A stretch of DNA of 64,000 nt from Takakia lepidozioides (GCA_030704615.1 CM060734.1:27542042-27606041); one strand, 5' to 3'; positions 22,038 through 33,363 are shown, counted from the first letter of the stretch. Notes: a model not told the origin generated them from the letters alone. Translations and numbers: made by a program.

Positions 22038-23279
22038 CTCTCAAGGCTTTCAAAACCTCCTCTGTAAAAGATCTGCTAAGATACTGTTGGTTCTGTTTCA
22101 TGGCAAACATAATGTTTAGTATTTGGCCAATTTCCCTCAACCCTGGATACTCGGCTTTGGTGCAAGTGAATCCTTGGTTCCTGAAGAAACTCGTTTCTTG
22201 GAAAAGATCCCTTATTTGCAATCTTGCCCTGTGCTCGTCCACGCTCACATTACCAGATGGTAATTCAAAAAGTTGTTGCAAGTACTGCGGAGTAACTTGT
22301 ATATCTACGCCCTTCACCTAGGTAACTCCCGACTTTGGCTCAAAGTTCTTGATGAACTGATCATCAAATCCTGATGATGCAAAGACCATTCTTTGCGCAG
22401 CAACCCGTCCAACCGCAGCTCCTTCAGCAACTGCACTGCCTGTGATGTGGCAATTGTTTGCATCTGTAAGATCGTCGTGCTCTTCACTCGTAGATCCTCC
22501 ATTTCTCTAATTCGCTTCATCCCGGACAAACAAGAAGGCCTTGTTTGGAATAACTACAGGAAAGCTTGTAATGCGTATAGCATGAAAGTGTGATTAGCAC
22601 AGAATGGAACAGGTAGGTGGATGTAAGCCTGCGGGGCTTGCAAATAGTGAGTGAGAGAGAAAGTACTTTCGACCTGTCCTTCTTTGCGCCACTGCGTAAG
22701 AAGTAGAGCTAGTGTATAGTCCGTGATATCCGCTATAGCTACAAAGCTATAGCTTTGATTGCCCCTCCTGTCGAGACACTGGTTATCCGGGATAACACAT
22801 ATTCTTCCGCTCATAATCTTCTTAGTTTCTTGTTCTTGTTTCTTGAATGGAGTCTCCTTCACAAAATTCACGTTGCTGATTGGTCGTTGCCTCATTAGGT
22901 AACTTCTCATTTTTACCGTAATCTGTTCACATTCCATCTTGGAATGACCACTAGGACTGCATATGTGGCAAAGGTTCCCCTTTGCCGGACGCGTAAAGTG
23001 TTCCGTTACCTGTCCTCTTGATGCATTAATGGGCTCATAATAAGTTTCTGCTGATGTACCGGGTAGGTACTTTGACGGCCCTGTTTGTCTTCTTGTGTGA
23101 TGACGCTCGTTATTGCAGTACATGCAATGCAGAGTGCTTTGCCCCTTAGGCCACGTGTTTGAATTCAAACACTCTCCCGTCTCCTTCTGTCCGCATGGCA
23201 CATTCTCCGAGTTTGACTTCCAAACTGTCTTTACACTTACCGGCCACTTTACTGATGTTATCCCGTGTCCACCTGTCAC
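22029..23279 (-). pseudogene. gypsy copy 2 accessory frame, N-terminal part with a CCHC zinc knuckle
   Basis: The minus strand encodes YLQQLFELPSG, then FFRNQGFTCTKAEYPGL and NQQYLSRSFTEEVLKALRG, all matching the 469-aa frame of the intact copy. Farther upstream lies YTLALLLTQW and FCANHTFMLYALQAFL. At 22929-22970 it has CHICSPSGHSKMEC, a complete Cx2Cx4Hx4C zinc knuckle, which has lost its His and last Cys in the intact copy. Another CxxC (CMYC) lies about 55 residues earlier. Small frameshifts near 22315 and 22530 break it. Confidence 0.8.
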
Positions 23280-23649
23280 TGCCCTTATGGACTGTGCAAC
23301 CTGTGGGCTGTTTCGCCTGTGTTGGGCTGTGACAGGTTATGATAGACTGTGGTAGGCTGTGATATGTTGTACTAGACTGTGATGGGCTGTGATGGCTGTG
23401 TGAACACCTGTGTTCTCTACTATGGCCATACACATTCGGCTTTATGACAAGTGCTTCATGCTCCGCTGGTGCTACTAGTGTAGTCTGTGACGACTTCTGT
23501 AATTCAAGATGCAAATCATGCTGCAATGGTCTATCATGGATACCACTTTATCCCTTAAACTTGTTGGCATTGAATCTACCAAACATCTCTTTGTTAATGG
23601 TTTGTAACATAGCTGTGTTGTTATCATACATCTTCTGTATGACATAAGG
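23146..23649 (-). pseudogene. gypsy copy 2, post-TGA extension of integrase with minisatellite
   Basis: After the TGA that ends the integrase frame at 23650, the same frame continues on the minus strand through PYVIQKMYDNNTAMLQTINKE and NANKFKG to a TAA, then on through a CACAG-type minisatellite (about 23286-23405). The intact copy has the same arrangement without the TAA. Typical gypsy integrases end with a block of this type, so this is the true C-terminal tail lying beyond the stop. Confidence 0.7.
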
Positions 23650-24930
23650 TCATTTCCATGGTGATTTTAGCTTAGAAGCTTTAATCTTCCCCTTCTTCTG
23701 CAACCACAGTACCAAATCACATGTCTTAAAAGTCTTCAATTTACCTTCATCAAACTGATCCTTCCTCTTCATCTGAATTCTGGCCATGTTATCTGCTGCA
23801 TCAGCACGTACTTCTTTCACATGATATAGTTCATGTTTCCTTACTTTAATTGAATCCTCCAATTCCATTCTCCGCCCCCATTCAGTTCTCATGGTAGATA
23901 ATAAGAATTCCACTGGAAGTAAAGCTTCCATACCATAAACTAATTGGAATGGTGTATACTTGGTGGTGACTTTATATGAAGTCATGTATGACCACAAAGC
24001 TGTCAACAGCTTTGTATCCCAGCCTGTCCTGTTCGCATTGACTATCTTAGCCAAAATAATGCATAGTATTTTGTTGGTGGCCTCTGCCTGCCCATTGCCC
24101 TGTGGGTAATAGGTTGTACTCTTCTTGTGCACAATCATGAACTCCTTAGTCAATAGTTCAATGGTCTCATTAATGAAATGACTTCCCTGGTCACTGATAA
24201 ATTCCAGGGGGCAGCCAAATCTTGTGATAATGTTCTCATATAGGAACCTTGCTGTGGACTTAGCTGTGTTGTCCATCAGAGCCTTAGCTTCCATCCATTT
24301 TGTGGTATAATCAGTGGCTGTGATTATATACTTGTTCTGTATGTTCCTGGCTGGTGGATTGATTGGTCCAACAAAGTCTAATCCCTATTTCTGAAATGGT
24401 TCAGTAGGCATTGTAGGATATAAAGCCATCTTCCCAGATCTTTGCTAGCCTCTAGCACTCATCACAGCTTTTACAATACTTGTGTACATCTCTAAACAAG
24501 GTAAGCAACTAGTAACCTGCAAGTAATATTTTCCTACTGGTAGTCTCTTCTCCAAAATGGCTTCCAGCCACTCCCTTATGAACTTCTTCCAAAACTTTAT
24601 TTACCTCATGGTGGTACAAACATCGTTTAAGAACTCCATCAGGTCCTAGCTTATACAATCTTCCTCCTATCATAGTGTATGGTAATGCCTTGATAGCTAT
24701 TCTTTTCCTCTGCTCCTTCCCATAACTGGGTGGGCACTGACCATGAGTAAGGTAATATCTAATTGGCCACTGCCAATCTAACCAATCATCTGCTCCCTGC
24801 ACCTCCAATGTGAATAAACTTGCATGAGGCAGTTGATCGTCTACTCCTGTGGCGGACTCTCCTGTTGAAAGGCGTGACAAGTGATCTACCACAAGATGCA
24901 AACGTCCAGGCTTGTAAACAACTTCGAACC
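23650..24930 (-). pseudogene. gypsy copy 2 integrase
   Basis: The minus strand encodes the end of RNase H (VVYKPGRLHLVVDHLSRL), then the spacer, the zinc-binding HHEVNKVLEEVHKG, and the core blocks EFISDQGSHF and YYPQGNGQAEATNK with two of the DDE residues. The stretch 24295-24508 holds stops and indels. The frame ends in TGA at 23650-23652, at exactly the same codon as the intact copy. Confidence 0.85.
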
Positions 24931-26178
24931 TGAAAGGGTTACCCCCTGAAATATGCCAGCACAAGATTGAGTTGGAACCAGGGTCAGTACCAATCAAACA
25001 AGCAAGGTACAGGATGAATCCCAACTATGCACAGAAGATTGGGGAGGAGATTAAGAAGTTGGCTGAGGCTAAGTTCATATACCCGATAGAGTATACAACT
25101 TGGCTATCATCCATTGTGATAGTTCCCAAGAAGAATGGCAAACTGAGAGTTTGTGTGAACTATAAGAAGTTGAATGATTGTACAAAGAAAGATCCATTTC
25201 TTTTGCCATTCACAGAAGCTGTACTGGACACTGTGGCAGGCCATGAGATGTACTCATTCATGGATGGTTTCAGTGGGTATAACCAAGTACAAGTAGCTGA
25301 AGAGGATCAGGGAAAGATAGCTTTCATTACTAACTGGGGTTGCTTATGCATACAAAGTCATGCCTTTTGGACTTTGTAATGCACCAGCAACTTTCCAGAG
25401 AGTGATAAGTGAATCTTTCCATGAGTATTTGGATGATTTCATGCAAGTGTTCTTAGATGACTTCAGTGTGTACAGCTCTACGAATGAGCACTTGCAGAAG
25501 TTGGAATTTGTTTGGCCAGATGCAGATGAGAGGTCTTGGTCTGAATCCAGAAAAGTGGTACTTTCTGTGTGAACTCAGGGGTACTTCTGGGACACATTGT
25601 GTGTAAGAAGGGACTGCTTGTGGATCCTAGAAAGACAGAAGCCATTAAAGCATCCCCACCACCAGTAAATGTTAAGGCTCTAAGGAGATTTCTAGGACAA
25701 ACCAGCTATTACATAAGGTTTGTCAGACGATATGCACAGAAGGCAGCACCATTGAGCAAACTCTTGAAGAAGGATGCAGTGTTTACATGGACAGCTGAAT
25801 GTCAACAGACTTTTGAGGAACTTACATTGTCAGTAACAACTACACTTGTACTGATTAACCCTCATTGGCATATGGTATTAAATGTACATTGTTATGCCTC
25901 AGGAGAAGCATTGGGGGCTGTGTTAGCCCAAAATGTCACAAGAAACATAGATTCACCTGTGTACTATGCTAGCAGATTGTTGAACAGTGCTGAGAGGAAC
26001 TATAGCACTACTGAAAGAGAAGCTTTGGCAATGATCTATGCAGTCAAGAAATTCATGCATTATCTACTTGGAAGGAAGTTTATGTTTTATGTGGTCATCA
26101 GGCTTTGATTTATCTGGTGAACAAGCCTTTGATAAGTGGCAGGATAGCAAGATGGTTGATTATCTTGCTCGAGTTTCA
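24931..26178 (+). pseudogene. gypsy copy 2 RT-RNase H block, inverted relative to the rest
   Basis: This block runs on the plus strand inside an otherwise minus-strand element. It contains GSVPIKQARYRMNPNYAQ, VPKKNGKLRVCVNYKKLN, FMDGFSGYNQVQVAEEDQGK, the polymerase motif FLDDFSVYS, and RNase H blocks NYSTTEREALAMIYAVKKF and, with one base lost, the last Asp block. Both ends meet their normal neighbours in the wrong order. The block is therefore flipped in place. Frameshifts lie near 25340, 25510 and 26095. Confidence 0.85.
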
Positions 26179-27163
26179 TAACTCCAAGCAAATACATCTT
26201 TATATTTGATAAACAAGCTCTTAGCTTCCTCAAAGAATTTTGGCTGCAAGTCAGCCCCAACTTTCACCATTCTTGGTTCCTCCTCAGTTCCCACATTCAC
26301 TTCTCTCACCTGCTCTTCAGCAGTGATTGTCCATCCAACCACTACTTCATCCTGTAAACTCACAGTGGCTGGTTCCTCTAGGATTTCTATTTCTCTCTCT
26401 TTTTCTTCATAGAAATGTGGTGGGTAACTGCTTGTTTCCCCCTCAATTGATGTTGCTGTTACTGCACCACAGCATATACCTTTAAAGCAACTCATGCCTC
26501 CCAGTTGCATTTCTGCAACCTGCTCCTACTCTGGGTGTGCAGCAAACAGAGTAGCTTCCTGCTCCTCATCAAGCCCTCCCCTCCAGTCATATTCTCTGAC
26601 TCCACGAGGTCTCCGTGTAGTAGGTAGCCTACCAAATTTCTTAGTGGTGATCTGTATCTTGTGCTTCCCATCATGCACAGTCAGTAACTGGGAATTCCAG
26701 TCATGGAATACCCTGGCCTATTTCGCCATGGTCGACCCAGCAATAAGGAGTAAGCTTTCATGACATCATCCATTTTCAACATAGTTACTGTGATCTGAAA
26801 GATCATCTTCTGAATCTGTATCTTTACTCCTCTTATCAAGCCTAATGGCTGTACACTCTTTTGATCTGCCATTGTTACTGTGAATGGGGCTGGTTTCATG
26901 TTACTTAGACCAAGCTTCTGCCTTAATTGGTCTGTCATAATATTCACTCCTGAGCCTCCATCTATCAGTACATCAGTCAAGTCTGTGCTTCCAATTCTCA
27001 ATTGGATTACTGGCATGGAATCATCAAAGTCCATGACAGTTATCCACTGGAGGTAATAGTTTAGCTTTGCTTCTGGTAACTATCATTGTACTTGCTTCTG
27101 GTACAAAACATGGCATAACCATGTGAGCTGCCACTACTGGGCCTTCATTCACAAAAGACTACC
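26179..27163 (-). pseudogene. gypsy copy 2 protease and gag end
   Basis: It encodes DFDDSMPVIQLRIGS and LIDGGSGVNIMTDQL (protease with catalytic Asp), AYSLLLGRPW, and then EEPATVSLQDEVVVGW and EEAKSLFIKYKDVFAWSYE. Here protease runs into the RT linker in one frame, whereas the intact copy has a frameshift at this point. At about 27035 about 410 bases, mostly the acidic gag-protease linker, are deleted compared with 43372-43781. The family resemblance ends at about 27163. Confidence 0.85.
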
Positions 27164-27270
27164 GTCTTGTAGAAAGACACATGACTTGACATATTGCACA
27201 GCGCCAGGATCTTAGGCTAAATAACATGTGCCCATGACAGTTGACAATTGTTATCAAAAGGTGAGTTCAC

Positions 27271-27608
27271 CTGGAATTCAATATGCTGTGGATTCTGAAT
27301 ATACTTCTCCAGATACATTCCATCGTTTCTGAATGCAGCCCCGGCCTCACTCCTGGCTTGCTGCACAGAAGCAAAAACCAGTATCAATAGAGGCGACCTA
27401 TGAGACTCAGCTTACTGCTCCCATAACTCTGCCTGCCAAAGAAATTTTGTGAAATTAAAAGAGATGAACCAGTTTCTTGGGCATTTGCAGCCCTCGATGT
27501 CAAACATTTGAGGACGATGAATATATGGAGTAGTACTTGGAGCAATTTCACAAACTTACTAGGCTCATAGCCAAGGGGCATACCACGACCCCCGCCTCCT
27601 GCTGTTGC
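27271..27608 (-). pseudogene. two captured exons of a plastid-type biotin carboxylase (acetyl-CoA carboxylase subunit)
   Basis: Exon 27537-27608 encodes ATAGGGGRGM and then EPSKFVKLLQ, the glycine-rich ATP-grasp loop of biotin carboxylase. Exon 27271-27360 encodes [20 protein letters not shown] and QNPQHIEFQ, the next conserved block. Both are bounded by AG and GT, both are in phase, and they are consecutive in the known protein. Introns are retained, so the fragment was copied from genomic DNA. No upstream or downstream carboxylase exon is here, and gypsy sequence starts about 108 bases further on, so it cannot encode a working enzyme. It is a transduplicated or captured fragment. Confidence 0.8.
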
Positions 27609-27788
27609 CTGACCAATCACAACACAAGATACAAACTATCAAGTTAGTTCATGATGCAAAACACTTTAGAGAGACTTTTTAGGAAAACCACTAATGAAGT
27701 TTCAAAAGGAAAAGGAACCAACAAAGAGCACCCAGACATGACAAATTATGTTCAGAGAACTACAAGCAAGCACACATGATATCATCCT

Positions 27789-28192
27789 TCAGCAAGGATA
27801 ATAACCATCATACTCAGTTCCATCACAAAGAATGTACTCATCATTTTTTGTACCCTTGTGGCCGTACATCCTTCCATCACCAAGAGAAGGAAAGCAGGAA
27901 GACAAACACTTTTGCTTAACACTCTAGAAAGAACACAACATAACTCAGTTATCTTTTGCACATAGCACACAGCTATTTCTGGTTCTAATCTTCACACAGA
28001 ATGGGAGAAGATAGAAGGGAGTCTTCTTACTTTTTGAATCATCTCTCTAGTCAGGACGGCCGGCTGGCTGCAATCATCGAGAGCCAGAAACTTCAGGACC
28101 AAAATACTGTCACAGTCTGTTTTTAGGTACTGTGACCTTTGGTTGCTGGCCAGTAAGTCGAGCCGACAAGCTGTGCCCAACTCCAGGTCCAC
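27789..28192 (-). pseudogene. two exon-like segments of an unidentified gene
   Basis: Segment 28031-28192 encodes 54 codons beginning VDLELGTACRLD, preceded by TTGCAG and followed by GTAAGA. Segment 27789-27923 encodes 45 codons beginning SVKQKCLSSCF and containing GHKGTKNDEYILCDGTEYD. It is preceded by TTTCTAG and ends in TGA. Splice signals and phase agree, so these look like the last two exons of a gene. I do not recognise the protein. They lie between the RING frame and the biotin carboxylase exons, which suggests a chimera of captured pieces. Confidence 0.5.
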
Positions 28193-28252
28193 CTGCAATC
28201 CAACAAAGCATTCACCTTTCACATCCTGTGCTGAACTATTAAAGCAACAGAA

Positions 28253-30259
28253 TCACAAACATTTAAGCACATGAATGGCATGCAATCCCCGAGGGTTGTT
28301 TCGACAATAAGCCGCCTCGTACGCATCATTTATTCGGCGTTGACATATTATAACATCTTCCAGTTCGGACAGCAGCAAATGTCTCCCAATCGGTTGTCAG
28401 TCATACAATTTGTTCTCCTCCGGCACCCATGGAACCTGTAGGAGCCGGATAAACCTGGACCTTCTTTGACTCCAATGCCCTCCCAGATTGCGGCAAAACT
28501 GCTCTCTCTCCCACCAATCTTAAATTCCTCCCGCACGTATGGTTATCTCCCAATCAGATGTGACCCAGAAATACTGGGGATCTTTGATGTATGTCGGGTT
28601 TTCGGCATGTATGCCATGCATCTCTCTGTCTGCATCCCATACCAAGTTCTTGCCCCAATGCACACAATTCAGAAATGTATATGGTAGCCCATCCAATGGG
28701 AGGTTGTGTCGATTGTATTCAAAACCTATGGGCATCCGATCCTCCAAGCCCACCAGCTCATAGAAACGGCGATGGATTGGTGTACGGCATTCTGGGCAAG
28801 CGCTCGTCCGCAAGGCTTGCGGGATAAGACATGTGAGATGGAACATATGTCCACATGATCCACGCACATGACATCCCTCTGGGCCGTATGGATTCCTACA
28901 CATCGAACAAACTGTGCCATCTGATATCCATGATGGCAAAACGCCTCGTGGTATCTCCTCCCTCTGGGCCGGTTTGATGTGGCTGGTCATCCTTGTTGTG
29001 GTATCCTACTCTTCCTCTATCTCCAATTCCCAGTTTATGCTTCTGTTCGACCCCGAAATTCTGTGCTCACATCGATCGAACATAGAATCCACATCTGCCC
29101 AATTGGTATATCCGGCGAACACGCTTGATGCGATGCGGAGATCGCTATACCTTTGCATGTTGGCATAAATGCTATCCACGCTACGGTTCGACATGCGTGC
29201 AACACGTTGCAAGCCTGATAGTGCCCGCTCTACCCGTGCTTCTCTGGAGGCCAAATGGGTCGCCCATTGTACCCAATTCTCCCAATCGCCATTCAATAGG
29301 ACCCATGCCTGAATCTCCAGCGTTTTGGACAAGCGCCATACAGTTGCCATGACAATGTCCCGCTCCTTTGTAACGCGGTCGACATCTAATATCGGGTTCA
29401 TCTCCGATTGAATGACAACCCTCGAGCAGTCCCCGGTTTCCAGTACTGGTTCTTTTCATTTCCTCCTTCTCTCATCCGCAATTCGCTGTTCCTCAACCAT
29501 GGTTTCATCGGCCACAGGGTCAAGGACGTCCGTAACTTCCTGAATGATGAGATCAATATTGCGATCGGGCATCGCAAACTCCGCGTCCATGTCCATGACG
29601 TTTGTTTGAACCTTATTGTGGACAACAGTGCCTTCATTGTTTGGAGACATGTCTTGCAATCTAGCTTCCAACTCGGCTATGCGTAGTGTTTGTCAGTCTA
29701 GTCGGTCCTGTAGGATCCTGATTCGCTGATCTCTTTCCGCTAGTTGTTCCTCTAACATTGTAGCCGGTTGTATTCCGAACGTGTCCGGGATGTACTCCAA
29801 ATTGTATAGCAACCTTGCGTTCCTCCTACTAGCAGTTTGCCAATTCACTGGACGTAAGAGTATGACCTCCACGTACAACATGGCTACCAAGGTGTACAGG
29901 ATTTGACCCTTTAAGAGAGGTTGACCCCACAATGTGCAATGCACCTCATTCACCCTATGCTGGAAATGCAAGTTCGTGTAAGACCTGGACTCTGCGTAAT
30001 TGTTTCGGGTTTGCACGTCATGCCTATCTAGAGGCCACAATCGATTGATGTGGTACCATTTCATGAATTTTTTGCATCTCGCCATCGGCCATCGGAACTC
30101 TTCCGGAACATCCTCCCAACCCTCTTCTGCTAGTATGCTAGGGTCACCAAATACTTCCCAATTCAAGTCTTACCTTGACCCTTTGATTTTCTTAGGGGGC
30201 GGTCCATGTTCATTGGGGTCATCTCTTCCATGACGGTCATCGTCTTGGCCCTCTGCCAT
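28253..30259 (-). pseudogene. RING-finger protein frame, 669 codons, six internal nonsense codons and no frameshift
   Basis: From the ATG at 30257-30259 one minus-strand frame runs to a TGA at 28253. It is interrupted only by TAA (30170), TGA (29693), TGA (29456), TAG (29006), TAA (28520) and TGA (28397). Domains in order: an acidic start, a W-rich block EVFGDPSILAEEGWEDVP, a helical part with LEEQLAERDQRIRILQDRL (coiled coil), a linker, and a RING finger with CSMC, CHVRGSCGHMFHLTCL and CPEC (about 28760-28910). The tail has QFCRNLGGHWSQRRSRFIRL. RING proteins usually act as ubiquitin ligases. This one is next to transposon arrays and is probably transposon cargo. Confidence 0.7.
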
Positions 30260-30599
30260 TCTACAACAATCGGAGCAACACTAAACGAGGTTTTCTAAAA
30301 AGACGTTAAGTAGGTTTGAGTAGGTGTGAAAATAGTTCCTAAAAGCTAATTTTGTAGAATAAAATGATCCTGGAAGCCGGAGGAAGGCCTATGGGAGCAT
30401 TCTGCAACGACCTCACAGAAATTGCGGCAAAAAATAACCCCCACCCCCAACCCCCTTTCCTTCTCCACATGACTACGTGTCGTGGAATAATGAAATGCCA
30501 TGCACACAAAAGTTGTGTGGAGAAGAAGTGATGGGAGAATAAGCCTCCCTTGGCTCATATCCCCCCCCCCCCCCGCCCTCATTTCTCGGGCCACGTGCA
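30260..30599. other. short spacer between RING frame and hairpin array, with poly-C run
   Basis: No coding sequence. The right half holds the first copy of a module (about 30532-30625) that recurs three more times in the adjacent array. Confidence 0.4.
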
Positions 30600-30752
30600 G
30601 GGCGAATCTTCTAGAAGCGACCGCCAACTTGGCGGTTGCTCGATTTTCCGGAAAATAACAAAATAAGCGACCGCCAGAACTGGCGGTCGCTCCAATTTCC
30701 AGATAAATAAATAAACTGCGACCGCCAGAACTGGCAATCGCTCCATTTTTGG

Positions 30753-30792
<40 letters not shown>

Positions 30793-32600
30793 GACGCCAA
30801 CATAGGCAGTCGCTTCATTTTCAAAAACTTTAAAATAAATAAGCGACCGCCAACATAGGCGGTCGCTTCATTTAAAAACAATTTAAAATAAATAAGCGAC
30901 CGCCAGCATTGGGCGGTCGCTTCATTTTAGGCGGTCGCTTCATTTTCAAAAACTTTAAAATAAATAAGCGACCGCCAACATAGGCGGTCGCTTCATTTTC
31001 AAAAACTTTAAAACAAAAAAACTGACCGCCAACGTAGGCGGTCGCTTCCTTAAAAAATAAATTTAAAATAAATAAGCGACCGCCAGCATAGCGGTCGTTT
31101 CATTTTCAAAACATTTAAAATAAATAAGCGACCGCCCACATAGGGTCGCTTTATTTCAAAACTTTAAAATAAATAAGCGCGACCGCCAACATAGGCGGTC
31201 GCTTCATTTTCAAAAACTTTAAAAAAAATAAGCGACCGCGAACATAGGCTATCGCTTCATTTTGAAAAAATTAAAAAAAATAAGCGACCGCCAGCATAGG
31301 CGGTCGCTTCATTTTCAAAAACTTTAAAACAACGACCGCCTATGCGCGGTCGCTTCATTTTTTAAAAAAAAACAATCGCCAACGTAGGCGGTCGCTTCAT
31401 TTTCAAAACACTTAAAATAAATAAGCGACCGCCAACATAGGCGGTCGCTTCATTTTCAAAAACTTAAAAAAAAATAAACGACCGCCAACAAAGGCGGTCG
31501 CTTCATTTTCAAAAACTTTAAAACAAAAAAAACGACCGCCTATGCTGGCGGTCGCTTCATTTTTTAAAAAAAACAATCGCCAACGTAGGCGGTCGCTTCA
31601 TTTTCAAAACACTTAAAATAAATAAGCGACCGCCAACATAGGCGGTCGCTTCATTTTCAAAAACTTAAAAAAAAATAAACGACCGCCAACATAGGCGGTC
31701 GCTTCATTTAAAAAATATTTAAAATAAATAAGCGACCGCCAACATAGGCAGTCGCTTCATTTCCAAAATAATTAAAATAAAAGCGACCGCCAGTAATGGC
31801 GGTCGCACCATTTCCAAAAATAAAAAAATAAAAGCGACCGCTGCAAAAATAAAAAATAACCATTACAGTGACCGCCAGAAATGGCGGTCGCTGCATTTTG
31901 TAAAAACAAAAACTGCCAGTAATGGAAGTGAGGGGAGAGTGAGGGGGGGAGGCCCCCCCCCCCCCCCCCCCCCGCCTCATTCCTCGCTCCACGTGCAGGG
32001 CAGACCTCGTAGAAGCGACCGCCATCATGGCGGTCGCCTTCATTTAAAACAAAAAAAACGACTACCACAAATGGCGGTCGCTCCAAATCGCCAAAAAAAG
32101 AAAAAAAACGACCGCCAGTAATGGCGGTCGCTGCATTTATAAAAACAAAAAATAACTTCAAGCGAAGTGAGGGGAGAATGTCCCGGAGCTTATATGCCCC
32201 CCTTCCCCCCGCCTCACTCTTCGCTCCATGCGCAGGGCACACTTCGTAGAAGTGACCGCCACCTAGGCGGTCGCTCCATTTTCATTTTCAAAACAATTAA
32301 AATATAAACGACCGCCATAAATGGCGGTTGCTCCATTTCCAACCAAATTTCAATAAAAGCGACCGCCACTAATGGCGGTCGCTACAATTACAAAAAACAA
32401 CAATAACGGCGACCGCCCCTAATGGCGGTCGCTCCATTTTGATTAAAAAAATAAAATAAAAAAATGACCACCAGTAACGGCGGTCACTTCATTTCCAAAA
32501 TAATGACTGGGAGCTTATATCCCCCCCCCCTTCCTTCATTCCTCGTTGCACGTGGAGGGCAGACCTCGTAGAAGCGACCGTCACCTTGGCGGTCGCTCCA
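30532..32600. repeat. four copies of a module with poly-C and CACGTGCAGGGC
   Basis: A module of about 80-100 bases consists of a GGGAG-rich start, a run of C, CGCCTCATTCCTCG, CACGTGCAGGGC and CTCGTAGAAGCGACCGCCA. It occurs at about 30532-30625, 31928-32020, 32166-32262 and 32505-32582. Copies are 80-90% alike by eye. They mark repeated ends of sub-blocks inside the hairpin array. Confidence 0.7.
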
Positions 32601-32615
32601 TTTAAATAAAAATGA
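30600..32615. repeat. left array of GCGACCGCC...GGCGGTCGC hairpins
   Basis: Several dozen units of about 56 bp each hold a palindrome AAGCGACCGCC, about five spacer bases, then GGCGGTCGCTT, separated by AT-rich linkers. Units are similar but not identical. With the smaller right array (34384-35143) they flank the hAT gene. They are probably the subterminal repeats of that element. A poly-A run of about 40 bases lies at 30752-30790. Confidence 0.9.
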
Positions 32616-32870
32616 ATGCACAGTTGGAAGCATGGCACAATTGTTCTCCATTCCACAAGCAAATCACCGAACACAAACATGAGCGAGTGACGGGGCATTT
32701 GGCCGACATTTTGGCTGGTATACACATGGGCAACATCTTTTATTTTCCAACATATTTACAACAGCAATACAAATACTCATAGTGACAATGATCACATTGG
32801 TATTACTTCAGTACAAAAATATAAACATGTCCACTAAAAAGTGCTGATGCATGCCTACAGCTGTTTTGCT
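32616..32870. other. no recognisable gene
   Basis: Sequence between the hairpin array and the hAT tail, plausibly the 3' untranslated part of the hAT gene. Confidence 0.3.
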
Positions 32871-33362
32871 TCAATTCCTTCTACTGCTTTGACGGCGGGA
32901 CGAAGAAGATCTTAATCCTAATGCTCCGACGGGTTGAAAATCCGGGTCACCCTCGACTTCACCACCGTTGCCATGATCAGTGCTGGAATCGTCCTCCCTA
33001 TCCGATCTCATATGTCCAGGCCTTTGAATCTGCAAGCGACCTCGAACCACATTTAGTTCTCTCTGAGGTCGACTCCCGCTCCGGTATTGAATACCATCCA
33101 TGGTATCTGGCCTGTTTGTGGGCCGATCGCCTACGAAAGGTTGGACTGTTCTCTGTCGTTTATGGACTTGGGACGCAATCGAAGGTGGTCTCGAATGAGG
33201 TACCGGAGGGGGGACTGCCCGAGATGGATCGGCATTAGATGGTCCTGCATGTGAGGAACCACGGGTCTGTTGCGCAACACGTCGGTTAAGGTGGAATTGT
33301 AGTGACAGGTTGTCATCATCCGAGGCTTCAACTTCCGCCCAGTCCAATGCAGCAGAATGATG
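32871..33362 (-). pseudogene. hAT transposase C-terminal tail
   Basis: On the minus strand the segment reads AALDWAEVEASDDDNLSLQF, then a low-complexity Ser/Arg/Pro tail ending SSSSRRQSSRRN and TGA or an equivalent stop. This resembles the acidic and disordered tail that follows the dimerisation domain in plant hAT transposases. The dimerisation domain itself is on the opposite strand just to the right (33364-34383), so the gene appears rearranged. Confidence 0.5.
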
Positions 33363-33363
33363 C

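Larger units (their letters stand above)
12439..27163 (-). mobile_element. Ty3/gypsy element copy 2, truncated, split by a nested transposon and partly inverted
   Basis: Segments of the same family as the copy at 39608-53006 occur in order on the minus strand: accessory frame (12439-13384 and 22029-23280), integrase (23150-24930), and protease and part of gag (26179-27163). No LTR is attached at either end. The 286-bp repeat abuts the left end and captured exons abut the right end. The copy is disrupted by the 13385-22028 insertion, an inversion at about 24931-26178, a deletion of about 410 bases in the gag-protease linker (at about 27035), and scattered stops. Confidence 0.9.

Noticed and set aside
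27271-27608. Functional biotin carboxylase gene
   Set aside because: Only two exons are present, flanked by unrelated exons and by gypsy sequence.
28253-30259. Reassigned stop codons as explanation for the interrupted RING frame
   Set aside because: All three stop codons appear inside the frame, and neighbouring intact frames end normally with TGA and TAG.
30600-32615. CRISPR-like array
   Set aside because: Repeats are palindromic and variable, linkers are AT-rich and similar to one another, and the context is a plant transposon.
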